Shown: positions 7,821 through 14,900 of the stretch, one piece after another
Layout of the letters: each line of letters opens with the position of its first letter
Position numbering within the stretch: position 1 is the first letter of the stretch
Source: JAHEFT01 sp964443145
GTDB taxonomy: Bacteria > Pseudomonadota > Gammaproteobacteria > Xanthomonadales > SZUA-36
NCBI GenBank assembly: GCA_964443145.1
Contig: CAYUBS010000021.1
Coordinates: 1-29,562 of the forward strand
Reading direction: 5' to 3'
DNA: 29,562 nucleotides
Made by a program: the position numbers and the translations under genes
Notes under the pieces: generated by a model
Database searches by the model: none
Told to the model about the DNA's origin: nothing
The model's input: the letters and a program-made list of their open reading frames with translations, nothing else

Positions 7821-10084
7821 CTCGTTCGCTTTTCTGGCAGTGGGCCGATTTCACCATTATCGGTCATTGCCTGGATCTGGCTTCTTTGTCGAGCCATATC
7901 CGCTTCCAACTCGGAAATCATGCCGCGAAATTCACCCGACTCGCGAAGGCCGTTGAAGTTGGGGTTGAGGTCGGTTTCCCAGCGCCAGGCAAAGCGCCAG
8001 CCGTTGTCGATGATACGCCTGAGTTCCTCAAGGGCTGCCTGTTCCTGACCCAGCAGGGCCAGGGCTTCGGCTTTTACAGCGGTGACATGGAAACGGTCGG
8101 CCCCGGTGGTGAAATTGGGCTGCTCATAAGCTTCAATCACGGTTTCCAGCAGTCGATCAGCCTCGTCTGTCCTGCCTGCCAATTGCAGTAGGAGCGCCAG
8201 GTCCGTGGCTTGAACGATATTATTTCCAGTGACCAGCGATTGGTCTCCAAACAGATGCGGGTGCTGTTTGGCAAACACCTCGATTCCCGCCCTGGGGTCG
8301 CCGTTGGCAATCGCCTCATCCCGCTTGATGCGCATGAAGATGCTATCGGAAGTCCAGCGATCGGGTAAATCCAGCCTCAAAGCAAGGTTGCTGAACTGCA
8401 GCGCAACCTCGAAGCGGTCGGTCAGGTAATGATGCATGGCCTGCATGGCCATGGGTTGTGGCTGGTTGGTGACCCAGTCGTCAAGCCAGTCGGACCACTC
8501 TGCGGCTGCGGCATAGTCCTCCAGGCAATCATTCGAAAAGACCATCCAACCCGCGATCTCAAAGTCCTTCGGATCGACTTCCAGGCCTTTGAGCAGCCAG
8601 CTCATGGCGTTGCCAAAACGGCCTTCCGCAAAATACGTGCCGGCTACCGGCCCGTACCCCAGCGGGCTTTCCGGATCGATTTCCCGGATGCGGCCGTAGG
8701 CGGTGCGTGCCTGGTCAAAATCTCCCAGCGACTCGTAAGTGCGGGCCAGTGTGAATATTGTGCCCTGCGCCAGTGGGTCAAGGTCGCGGGCCTGCAGAAG
8801 CAAGGGCAGGGCCTTTTCCGGCTGACCGCTCCGCGTCAGCATTGTGCTGAATTGCATCAGGGTTTTGGAGTTTCCCGGGTCCAGGTGTAGCGCTTTTACG
8901 AAAGAGGTTTCCGCTTCCGGGTCGCCCGCAAGGAACTGGTAAGTGCCAAGCATGGACCAGGCGGGTCCATATTCGGGGTTCAGTTCGATCGCCCTGTCTA
9001 TGGCGCTGGTTAGTTCCCCGCTCACCTCATCCACGCTGGAAATCCCGTTATTTACCGAGCTGCCGAGGGCAGCTGCCAGGGCAATGTAGGCGTCGGTGTA
9101 TTCGGGGTCCAGTTGAATAGCTGTGCGGGCGTAGTTGATGGCCTTTTGCACGGCGTCAAACCCGCTCCGGCTTTCATATTGTCGGGATAGCAACACGGCC
9201 CGGTAGGCATCCAGGTTGCTTGTGGGTGTTGCACCAATCACGAACTCTTCCTCAGTGGTCAGCGTGGCCTCGAGGGCGACAGCAATGGCCCTGGCAATCT
9301 CTCCCTGGATTTCAAAAAGAGTCTCGGCGCTGATCGTGTGGTCATAGGTTTCCGCCCACAAGTGCTCGTCGGTCCGGGCATTGATCAACTGGACATTTAT
9401 CCTCACCCGGTCACCGGCTTGCTGCACACCGCCTTCCAGCAGGGTGGTCACACCGAGTTCCTCACCAATCTGTCGCATGTTTTTCGTGGTGTTGCGGTAG
9501 GCCATCACCGAGGTTCGGGAAATTACCTTGAGTTCGTGGATTTTTGACAGGTTGGTCAGCAGGTCATCGTGGATTCCGTCAGAGAAGAACTGCGTGTTTT
9601 CGGCACCCGCGCTGCGATTCACAAACGGCAGAATGGCGATGGATTTTTCAGAGCTTGCGGCGTCATCTGCAGGGGGTAAGGTTTGCCGGGACACAGTAGC
9701 TGTGTCAGTCAGGGGTGCGAGGCCCTGGTTCCTGGCGTCCGGCAGCCAGATGCGTTCAGCGCCCATCATCAATATGACCAGGACCAGCACGGCAATAATG
9801 ACCCGGTTCAATTTTTGGCCGGTCTTGCGGCTTACCGGTTGCGAGGGGTCGACGTCTTTTTCACGCCTGACGCCAGCGGGCGTGAGTTCAAAAACCCAGG
9901 CAAGCACCAGGGCCGGGATGAACCCAAGCGCAATAACCAGCAAAACACGTTTTGAAACCCACTCCGGCAGTTCCAGGATGGGCGCAATGACGTCAACCAC
10001 CTGCAATATCAACCAGGAGATGACGAGATAGGCGACGCCTACCCGGAATACATTCCGGCGTTTGAGCTCACTAAAGAAACTCAT
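7817..10084 (-). CDS. Membrane-anchored TolB-like/TPR protein (first of a tandem pair)
   Basis: This 755-residue paralogue of the next gene begins with FFSELKRRNVFRVG (residues 3-16) and has hydrophobic helices near 16-34, 46-66 and 93-112. A TolB-like domain follows (about 149-275: IAILPFVNRS, FFSDGIHDDLL, LGVTTLLEGGVQ, LWAETYDH), then a long TPR array (about 290-700) with clear repeats such as YTDAYIALAAALG and YGPAWSMLGTYQFLAGD. I place the start at the ATG at 10084, one base after the upstream peptidase stop. A longer reading from a TTG at 10126 would add 14 residues lying inside the peptidase gene that match no part of the paralogue. No catalytic motif or DNA-binding domain is seen. A role in protein-protein assembly at the membrane is an inference from the domains. 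Confidence 0.85.
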   Translation of the reverse strand: MSFFSELKRRNVFRVGVAYLVISWLILQVVDVIAPILELPEWVSKRVLLVIALGFIPALVLAWVFELTPAGVRREKDVDPSQPVSRKTGQKLNRVIIAVLVLVILMMGAERIWLPDARNQGLAPLTDTATVSRQTLPPADDAASSEKSIAILPFVNRSAGAENTQFFSDGIHDDLLTNLSKIHELKVISRTSVMAYRNTTKNMRQIGEELGVTTLLEGGVQQAGDRVRINVQLINARTDEHLWAETYDHTISAETLFEIQGEIARAIAVALEATLTTEEEFVIGATPTSNLDAYRAVLLSRQYESRSGFDAVQKAINYARTAIQLDPEYTDAYIALAAALGSSVNNGISSVDEVSGELTSAIDRAIELNPEYGPAWSMLGTYQFLAGDPEAETSFVKALHLDPGNSKTLMQFSTMLTRSGQPEKALPLLLQARDLDPLAQGTIFTLARTYESLGDFDQARTAYGRIREIDPESPLGYGPVAGTYFAEGRFGNAMSWLLKGLEVDPKDFEIAGWMVFSNDCLEDYAAAAEWSDWLDDWVTNQPQPMAMQAMHHYLTDRFEVALQFSNLALRLDLPDRWTSDSIFMRIKRDEAIANGDPRAGIEVFAKQHPHLFGDQSLVTGNNIVQATDLALLLQLAGRTDEADRLLETVIEAYEQPNFTTGADRFHVTAVKAEALALLGQEQAALEELRRIIDNGWRFAWRWETDLNPNFNGLRESGEFRGMISELEADMARQRSQIQAMTDNGEIGPLPEKRTR

Positions 10085-10085
10085 T

Positions 10086-12656
10086 TCACTGGCGTCTCGG
10101 TGTCTCCGGTTTGGGTGGTGGTGCAAATTCCGGAAGTTCGGTCGATTCTATCACCTGCCCGAAATACAGGGCGTTTATGAACAGCTTTTCGGTGCCACGC
10201 CAAAAACCCCTGAACACGGGGTTGTTGGCAAACTGAACGACCAGGCCCTCACCGTGTTTTTCTGCAATCACAGCGGGTTGTCCGCGGAAGGCGGCCAGCC
10301 GGTCATCGCCGATGAATCCTGCCAGGAGTGGATCACTGGTGTAGCGAACGGGTGTTGAGTAGGCATTTCTGCTGGGCTTCAGAACCGTCGTGCCACGACG
10401 GAGCAGCGGTAGTTCCGGTCGCTGGTAGCCGAAAGTCAGCGGGTGGCTCAGGTCAATGATGGAAGCCACAATGGCGCCGCCAATCACCTGTTTTGCGTTG
10501 TCATCCGTGAAATCGGCATAAGTCCGGGGTGTGAGGGGCTGGTCTGTTGCGGATTTGGCCTCGTCTTCTTCACACGCTTCCGGGTCCTTGTCAAAACACA
10601 GGTCGCCGGCCCAGCTTGCAGCCCGGTTAATCGTGACCAGAACGCCACCGTCAAGGACCCAGCGCCGGATGGATGACTGCTGTTTTTTGGTAATGTCGTC
10701 ATATTCGCCGTCTGCCATGAACAGGTGGGTGTAATCCCACAGGTCTATCGAGCCCAGTTTCTGTTGCTCAACGATTGTCGTGGGGATACCAAGACGCTCG
10801 TCCAGAACGAACCACTGCTCACCCACACCGTAAGACGAGGCGCCTTCGCCACCCAGCAGCAGCGGATTGACCGGTTTGATCAGTTTGAAGTGCTTCGAGC
10901 CGAGATCTGGCCCGGACACGGTCATGGTGCTTTCCAGGCTGTTGATTTCGAGTCCATCCAGGGCCGCTTTGCCCAATAATTCGATGTTCTTTTGCAGTGC
11001 TTCCGGAGTCTGGATACCGGCCTGGACGATCAGTGTGCCGGGGTCAAAGGCTTTCATCCCACCGCTGGTTTGGGCGGAGAAGGCTTTGGTTGATGTGCGA
11101 ACCCGGACCTTGTTGGCCAGCAGTTCCTGAAGTAAAGCCGGTGTGTCCAGTTGGTTCCAGTCAATGGCCCAGGCCCTGGCGTTCTGGTCAGGTGACAGAC
11201 CATTGCTGGATTCGGCTGCTGTCCGGGTTTGCGGCAACCGGCTGACGGTTGCAAACGGCAGGTTATTTGCCAGCGGCAGCGTCCAGGCGGACACGTCATA
11301 GAACGTGTTGTCCTGAAAACGGGTGCGCTGCTCCATCATGGCTTCGAGTAAACCGAACTGGCGCTGGCTGGCCGGTAAAACCCAGGCGTGTCCGGGTGTG
11401 AAATCGTATTTTCCGGCGCGAACATTTTCGGCCAGTGCACGGTATTCGATCTGGTGGAGATCCAGCATTTCGAGAAAGGCCCTTGCACGGGCAGGGTCAC
11501 CATCGTCGCCGATTATCCAGCCTTTGAAATTTCGCCCATTCGCCCTTTTTTGCATGGCGTCATGAAAGCCTGACTGGTAGGCCTTGAGCCGCTCCCTTGT
11601 TTCCCACGAACCCTGCAGGGAAGACAGCGACATTCTGAGTTGATTGGCCACTGCCGACTGGAAGGTCTCTGTTCCGTTGGTGGTGGCGAGGGCCTGGCCG
11701 CGGATGGCTTTTTGTTCAAACAGGATACCGATGCCGCCATTGATGTCCGGGTAGGTGGAGCCTTTGCCATAGTAGAAATCGTCGAAGGCGTCTTCTGTAA
11801 AGTGTGGCTGCCCCACCTGATCCATCGCCCGGGAGTGATACTGGGCCAGGGCGCGGGTCAGCTCCAGGTTTTCCGCCGGTGTCAGGGGGTTTTGTCTTGA
11901 GGGGACGCCCGGCTGAAAAAAGAATCCGGGATAGCCGCCCTGTTCGTGGTGATCGGTCAAAACGTGCGGCAGCCAACGATGGTACTCAACAATGCGTGCT
12001 CTCGATTCCGGGTGCACCAGGGGCAACCAGTCACGGTTCAGGTCAAACCAGTAGTGGTTGGTACGTCCACCGGGCCAGTGCTCCCGGTGCTGACGTGTAT
12101 CCGGGTTTGCCACCGGCACCTTTCCCGCATTGCTGTTGGCCCAGCTGGCAAAGCGGTTAAGCCCGTCCGGGTTGATGCTGGGGTCGATCAGAATGACGCT
12201 GCCGGCGAGTAATTCCTTCACGTACGCTGATTGCGAAGAGGCCAGGTAGTATGCAGCCAGCATGGATGCATTGCTGCCGCTGGGTTCGTTGCCATGAACA
12301 CTGTAGCCGAGCCAGACGACCAGTGGTCCGTTTCCATCGAGATGTTGTTGGCGCAGGGATTCGAGGTTTCCCTGGTTTTCAGCGCTGGTGATGGCCAGTT
12401 GAAGTAGCGGCCTGCGTTCGTAGGTGTATCCGGTCACTTTTATGGAGACCCGCGGAGATGCCGCTGCAAGCGCGTACATATAGTGCACCAGCTTGTCGTG
12501 GCCGACATGCCAGTCACCCACATTCCAGCCCAGTACCGATTCAGGGGTTGGGATGGACGGATCCAGGTCGGCATCCGGTGGCAAGTACTCCTGTGCGCTG
12601 CGCGCATGGAGGTTGAATACGAACAGTAATAAGGCCAATCCGGTAAAAAATTTCAT
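10086..12656 (-). CDS. Secreted M14 zinc carboxypeptidase with C-terminal GATase1-like domain
   Basis: This 856-residue protein has a signal peptide (KFFTGLALLLFVFNLHARS, cleavage near residue 20). The peptidase domain (about 50-345) has the zinc motif HGNE (His121, Glu124), the substrate-binding NRDW (about 208-211), a third zinc ligand in TDHHEQGG (His236 or His237) and a catalytic-type glutamate in GILFEQKA (Glu314). The C-terminal region (about 610-800) resembles the class I glutamine-amidotransferase-like fold found in some M14 proteins (HLFMADGEYDD, RWVLDGGVLVTINRAASW) but shows no obvious nucleophile cysteine there. It probably cleaves peptides or peptidoglycan-derived peptides in the periplasm or outside the cell. 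GGGATGGA precedes the ATG. It leads the tandem with the two TPR genes, 1 base before the first. Confidence 0.9.
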   Translation of the reverse strand: MKFFTGLALLLFVFNLHARSAQEYLPPDADLDPSIPTPESVLGWNVGDWHVGHDKLVHYMYALAAASPRVSIKVTGYTYERRPLLQLAITSAENQGNLESLRQQHLDGNGPLVVWLGYSVHGNEPSGSNASMLAAYYLASSQSAYVKELLAGSVILIDPSINPDGLNRFASWANSNAGKVPVANPDTRQHREHWPGGRTNHYWFDLNRDWLPLVHPESRARIVEYHRWLPHVLTDHHEQGGYPGFFFQPGVPSRQNPLTPAENLELTRALAQYHSRAMDQVGQPHFTEDAFDDFYYGKGSTYPDINGGIGILFEQKAIRGQALATTNGTETFQSAVANQLRMSLSSLQGSWETRERLKAYQSGFHDAMQKRANGRNFKGWIIGDDGDPARARAFLEMLDLHQIEYRALAENVRAGKYDFTPGHAWVLPASQRQFGLLEAMMEQRTRFQDNTFYDVSAWTLPLANNLPFATVSRLPQTRTAAESSNGLSPDQNARAWAIDWNQLDTPALLQELLANKVRVRTSTKAFSAQTSGGMKAFDPGTLIVQAGIQTPEALQKNIELLGKAALDGLEINSLESTMTVSGPDLGSKHFKLIKPVNPLLLGGEGASSYGVGEQWFVLDERLGIPTTIVEQQKLGSIDLWDYTHLFMADGEYDDITKKQQSSIRRWVLDGGVLVTINRAASWAGDLCFDKDPEACEEDEAKSATDQPLTPRTYADFTDDNAKQVIGGAIVASIIDLSHPLTFGYQRPELPLLRRGTTVLKPSRNAYSTPVRYTSDPLLAGFIGDDRLAAFRGQPAVIAEKHGEGLVVQFANNPVFRGFWRGTEKLFINALYFGQVIESTELPEFAPPPKPETPRRQ

Positions 12657-12740
12657 GTTTTATTCCATCCCTGCAAGCGGGTTATTCTATGAGATACTGC
12701 GGCGAAATTCTCTTGCGGTGTTTTTTTAGTTTGAATTCTC

Positions 12741-12747
12741 AGGGTGA
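12741..12747 (+). promoter_or_regulatory. Shine-Dalgarno sequence that sets the start of the PQQ-type dehydrogenase
   Basis: AGGGTGA lies 5 bases before the ATG at 12753. An in-frame GTG at 12744 falls inside this ribosome-binding site, so the downstream ATG is the more likely start and gives a clean signal peptide. Confidence 0.7.
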
Positions 12748-12752
12748 GATCC

Positions 12753-13859
12753 ATGAAGATCATCAACACCATTTTGTTTTGCTTATTCGTCACCGGGGCG
12801 GCCAGCGCGTCTGCCGCTGAAAGTGTGCGCGAGAAACTGGGCCTGATAGAGCTGCCCCCGGGCTTTCAGATCCAGCTCTATGCCGAAGGCGTCGAGAACG
12901 CCAGGCAACTGGCGCTGGGTGACCATGGCACCGTGTTTGCCGGCTCGCGCAAAGCCGGGCTGGTGCATGCCGTGGTGGATGCTGACGGCGACCATTTCGC
13001 GGAAAAAGTGTACGTGATTGCAAAGGATCTGAAGATGCCGTCCGGTATCGAGTTCAAATTCGGCTCGCTTTACGTGGGTGCGCTGGATCGGATTCTGCGC
13101 TATGACGACATCGAGAGCTGGCTCGATCAGCCGCCGAAACCGGACCTTGTGACCGGGGGTTTTCCGGACAAGACCCATCATGGCTGGAAATACCTGAGAT
13201 TCGGGCCGGACAGTCTGCTTTATGTCCCGGTAGGGGCACCCTGCAACATTTGTGATGAAGAAGGATTTGCCCAGATTCGCCGCATCATGGCGGATGGCAG
13301 TGGCATGGAAGTATATGCCGAAGGCGTCAGGAACAGTGTTGGGCTGGCGTTTCATCCGGACACGGGGAAGTTGTGGTTCACTGACAACGGCCGGGACCTG
13401 ATGGGCGATGACATGCCCGGTGATGAACTGAATTACGCGCCGGAGGCGGGTATGCATTTCGGTTACCCCTATTGCCACCAGGGCGATACGCCGGATCCGG
13501 AATTTGGCCAGGGCAAGTCCTGCACAGATTTCACACCACCTGCGCTTACACTGGGTGCACATGTGGCGGCGCTCGGCCTGACGTTCTATACCGGTGACAT
13601 GTTTCCCGGGTCCTATAAAAACCAACTGTTCATTGCACAGCACGGCTCCTGGAACCGCAGCGAGAAGGTCGGGTACAACATCATCCTGGTGAAGTTTGAT
13701 GAACAGGGGCGGGCGCAAGGTAGCGAGGTGTTTGCCAGTGGCTGGCTACAGGATGAGGAGTCCTGGGGCCGTCCCAACGACGTTATGCAGATGCCGGACG
13801 GCTCGCTGTTGGTATCCGATGACCAGGCCGGGGTGATCTACCGAATCAGCCGTCTATGA
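12753..13859 (+). CDS. Secreted PQQ-dependent sugar dehydrogenase-like beta-propeller protein
   Basis: This 368-residue protein has a signal peptide (MKIINTILFCLFVTGAASASA, cleavage near residue 21), so it is periplasmic or exported. The body is a six-bladed propeller of the soluble glucose/aldose/sorbosone dehydrogenase family, with GWKYLRFGPDSLLYVPVGAPC, YAEGVRNSVGLAFHP, LWFTDNGRD, GDELNYA, FGYPYCH and GLTFYTGDMFP in the usual order. Family members oxidise sugars or aldehydes using pyrroloquinoline quinone and calcium. Whether this one binds PQQ cannot be told by eye, and no PQQ biosynthesis genes are in the window. Cysteines in CNICDE and CHQGDTP...SC could form disulfides. Its TGA overlaps the ATG of uppP, so the two genes are cotranscribed. 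It is divergent from the peptidase gene across about 96 bases. Confidence 0.85.
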   Translation: MKIINTILFCLFVTGAASASAAESVREKLGLIELPPGFQIQLYAEGVENARQLALGDHGTVFAGSRKAGLVHAVVDADGDHFAEKVYVIAKDLKMPSGIEFKFGSLYVGALDRILRYDDIESWLDQPPKPDLVTGGFPDKTHHGWKYLRFGPDSLLYVPVGAPCNICDEEGFAQIRRIMADGSGMEVYAEGVRNSVGLAFHPDTGKLWFTDNGRDLMGDDMPGDELNYAPEAGMHFGYPYCHQGDTPDPEFGQGKSCTDFTPPALTLGAHVAALGLTFYTGDMFPGSYKNQLFIAQHGSWNRSEKVGYNIILVKFDEQGRAQGSEVFASGWLQDEESWGRPNDVMQMPDGSLLVSDDQAGVIYRISRL

Positions 13860-14653
13860 CCCTGATACAGCTGATAGTGCTGGCCCTGATCCAGGGCTTG
13901 ACCGAGTTTCTGCCTGTTTCCAGCTCAGCCCACCTGATCCTGGGCAGCAAGGCATTTGGCTGGCCTGACCAGGGGCTTGTCTACGATACCGCTACCCACC
14001 TGGGCACGCTGTTCGCCGTGCTGGTCTATTTTCGCCGCGAGTTGCTGGACATGGGCAAATCCTGGTTGAGGCCGGCCGTTAACGATGAGGATCGCCACAA
14101 CCGGTCGCTGACACTGTACCTGGTGCTGGCGAGCATTCCGGTGTTGCTGGTCGGCGCGCTGGCCTCCGGTTTTGTTGAGCAGCATCTGCGTGATGTCCGG
14201 ATCATCGCCTGGAGTACGCTGGTTTTCGGCTTGCTGCTCTGGTTTGCCCACGCCATCGGGCCGCGCGTGAAGACAGTGGTTGACTTTAACTTGAAAAGTG
14301 CGCTTATTATTGGTGTGGCGCAGGTGTTTGCATTGATTCCGGGTGCATCGCGGTCCGGTATAACCATCACGGCCGCCCGCTTTCTGGGCTATACGCCGGA
14401 TGCGGCGGCCCGTTTTTCTTTTTTGCTGTCGATCCCGGTGATTTCTGCGGTTGGCCTGTACAGCGTGTTGCGCATCGCGAACGGTGACTCGCCGATCGAC
14501 TGGATGCAGTTTTGCATCGCCGTTGTGTTCTCCGCCCTGGCTGGCTGGGTCTGCATTGCCGCCTTCCTGGAGCTATTGAAGCGCGTCGGATTGATGCCGT
14601 TTGTCATCTATCGCTTGCTACTCGGTATTTTCCTTTTGTGGTTTCTGGTCTAG
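13856..14653 (+). CDS. uppP: Undecaprenyl-diphosphatase UppP (BacA)
   Basis: This 265-residue polytopic inner-membrane protein has both family signatures. Near the N terminus is IQGLTEFLPVSSSAHL (catalytic-region glutamate Glu17 and serines), and the second motif is PGASRSGITI with the conserved arginine, followed by RFSFLLSIP. It dephosphorylates undecaprenyl diphosphate to the monophosphate carrier used for peptidoglycan and O-antigen synthesis, and over-production gives bacitracin resistance. The length matches the family. Translation starts within the stop codon of the PQQ-type gene (ATGA overlap). The glnA enhancer region begins two bases after its stop codon. Confidence 0.96.
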   Translation: MTLIQLIVLALIQGLTEFLPVSSSAHLILGSKAFGWPDQGLVYDTATHLGTLFAVLVYFRRELLDMGKSWLRPAVNDEDRHNRSLTLYLVLASIPVLLVGALASGFVEQHLRDVRIIAWSTLVFGLLLWFAHAIGPRVKTVVDFNLKSALIIGVAQVFALIPGASRSGITITAARFLGYTPDAAARFSFLLSIPVISAVGLYSVLRIANGDSPIDWMQFCIAVVFSALAGWVCIAAFLELLKRVGLMPFVIYRLLLGIFLLWFLV

Positions 14654-14654
14654 G

Positions 14655-14671
14655 CGCACCAATATAGAGCG
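14655..14671. promoter_or_regulatory. NtrC-type enhancer site 1 of glnA
   Basis: CGCACCAATATAGAGCG follows the TGCAC-N7-GTGCA layout with substitutions in the outer positions of both arms. Its AT-rich centre CAATATA resembles known NtrC sites. Its centre is 32 bases from site 2, three helical turns, which is also the spacing of the two strong E. coli glnA sites as I recall them. Confidence 0.65.
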
Positions 14672-14686
14672 CACGCATTTTGATAT

Positions 14687-14703
14687 TGCACCAACATAGT
14701 GCA
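14687..14703. promoter_or_regulatory. NtrC-type enhancer site 2 of glnA
   Basis: TGCACCAACATAGTGCA has perfect TGCAC/GTGCA arms and differs from a classic E. coli glnA site (TGCACCAACATGGTGCA) at one base. It lies about 170 bases upstream of the predicted transcription start. Confidence 0.88.
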
Positions 14704-14836
14704 TTTGAGATACTGGAGCTGTGGTTTCCCATTGCGTTAAATCAATGCATGTAACCAATGTCGTCGAATGTGCGGTCTAATGAGCCTAAAATTGATCGAA
14801 CACCTGTTTTTTCCAGGCCATCTGATTTTAGTCGCG

Positions 14837-14853
14837 TTGGCACGACTCCTGCA
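14837..14853 (+). promoter_or_regulatory. Sigma-54 (-24/-12) promoter of glnA
   Basis: TTGGCACGACTCCTGCA has GG (14839-14840) and GC (14851-14852) exactly 10 bases apart and a full-consensus -24 half (TTGGCACG). The predicted transcription start is near 14864, giving a leader of about 37 bases. The rest of the 14654-14900 interval holds the two enhancer sites, plus AATCAATGCATG at 14740-14751, which only loosely resembles an IHF site and is not called. Confidence 0.9.
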
Positions 14854-14900
14854 TTTATAACTTGACCCATTTTGGAACACCACGATAGGAAGCATATGTA

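Noticed and set aside
10085..10126. A 14-residue His-rich N-terminal extension (MHHHPNRRH) on the first TPR protein
   Set aside because: It starts at a TTG inside the peptidase gene and has no counterpart in the paralogue. The ATG at 10084 gives the conserved N-terminal module.
12783..13718. A 311-codon open frame antisense to the PQQ-type dehydrogenase gene
   Set aside because: It lies wholly within a well-supported exported protein, has no recognisable motif or ribosome-binding site, and its composition is that of a reversed high-G+C coding frame.
14740..14752. A possible IHF site (AATCAATGCATGT) between the glnA enhancers and promoter
   Set aside because: The WATCAA half matches but the TTR half does not, so it is too weak to annotate despite the attractive position.
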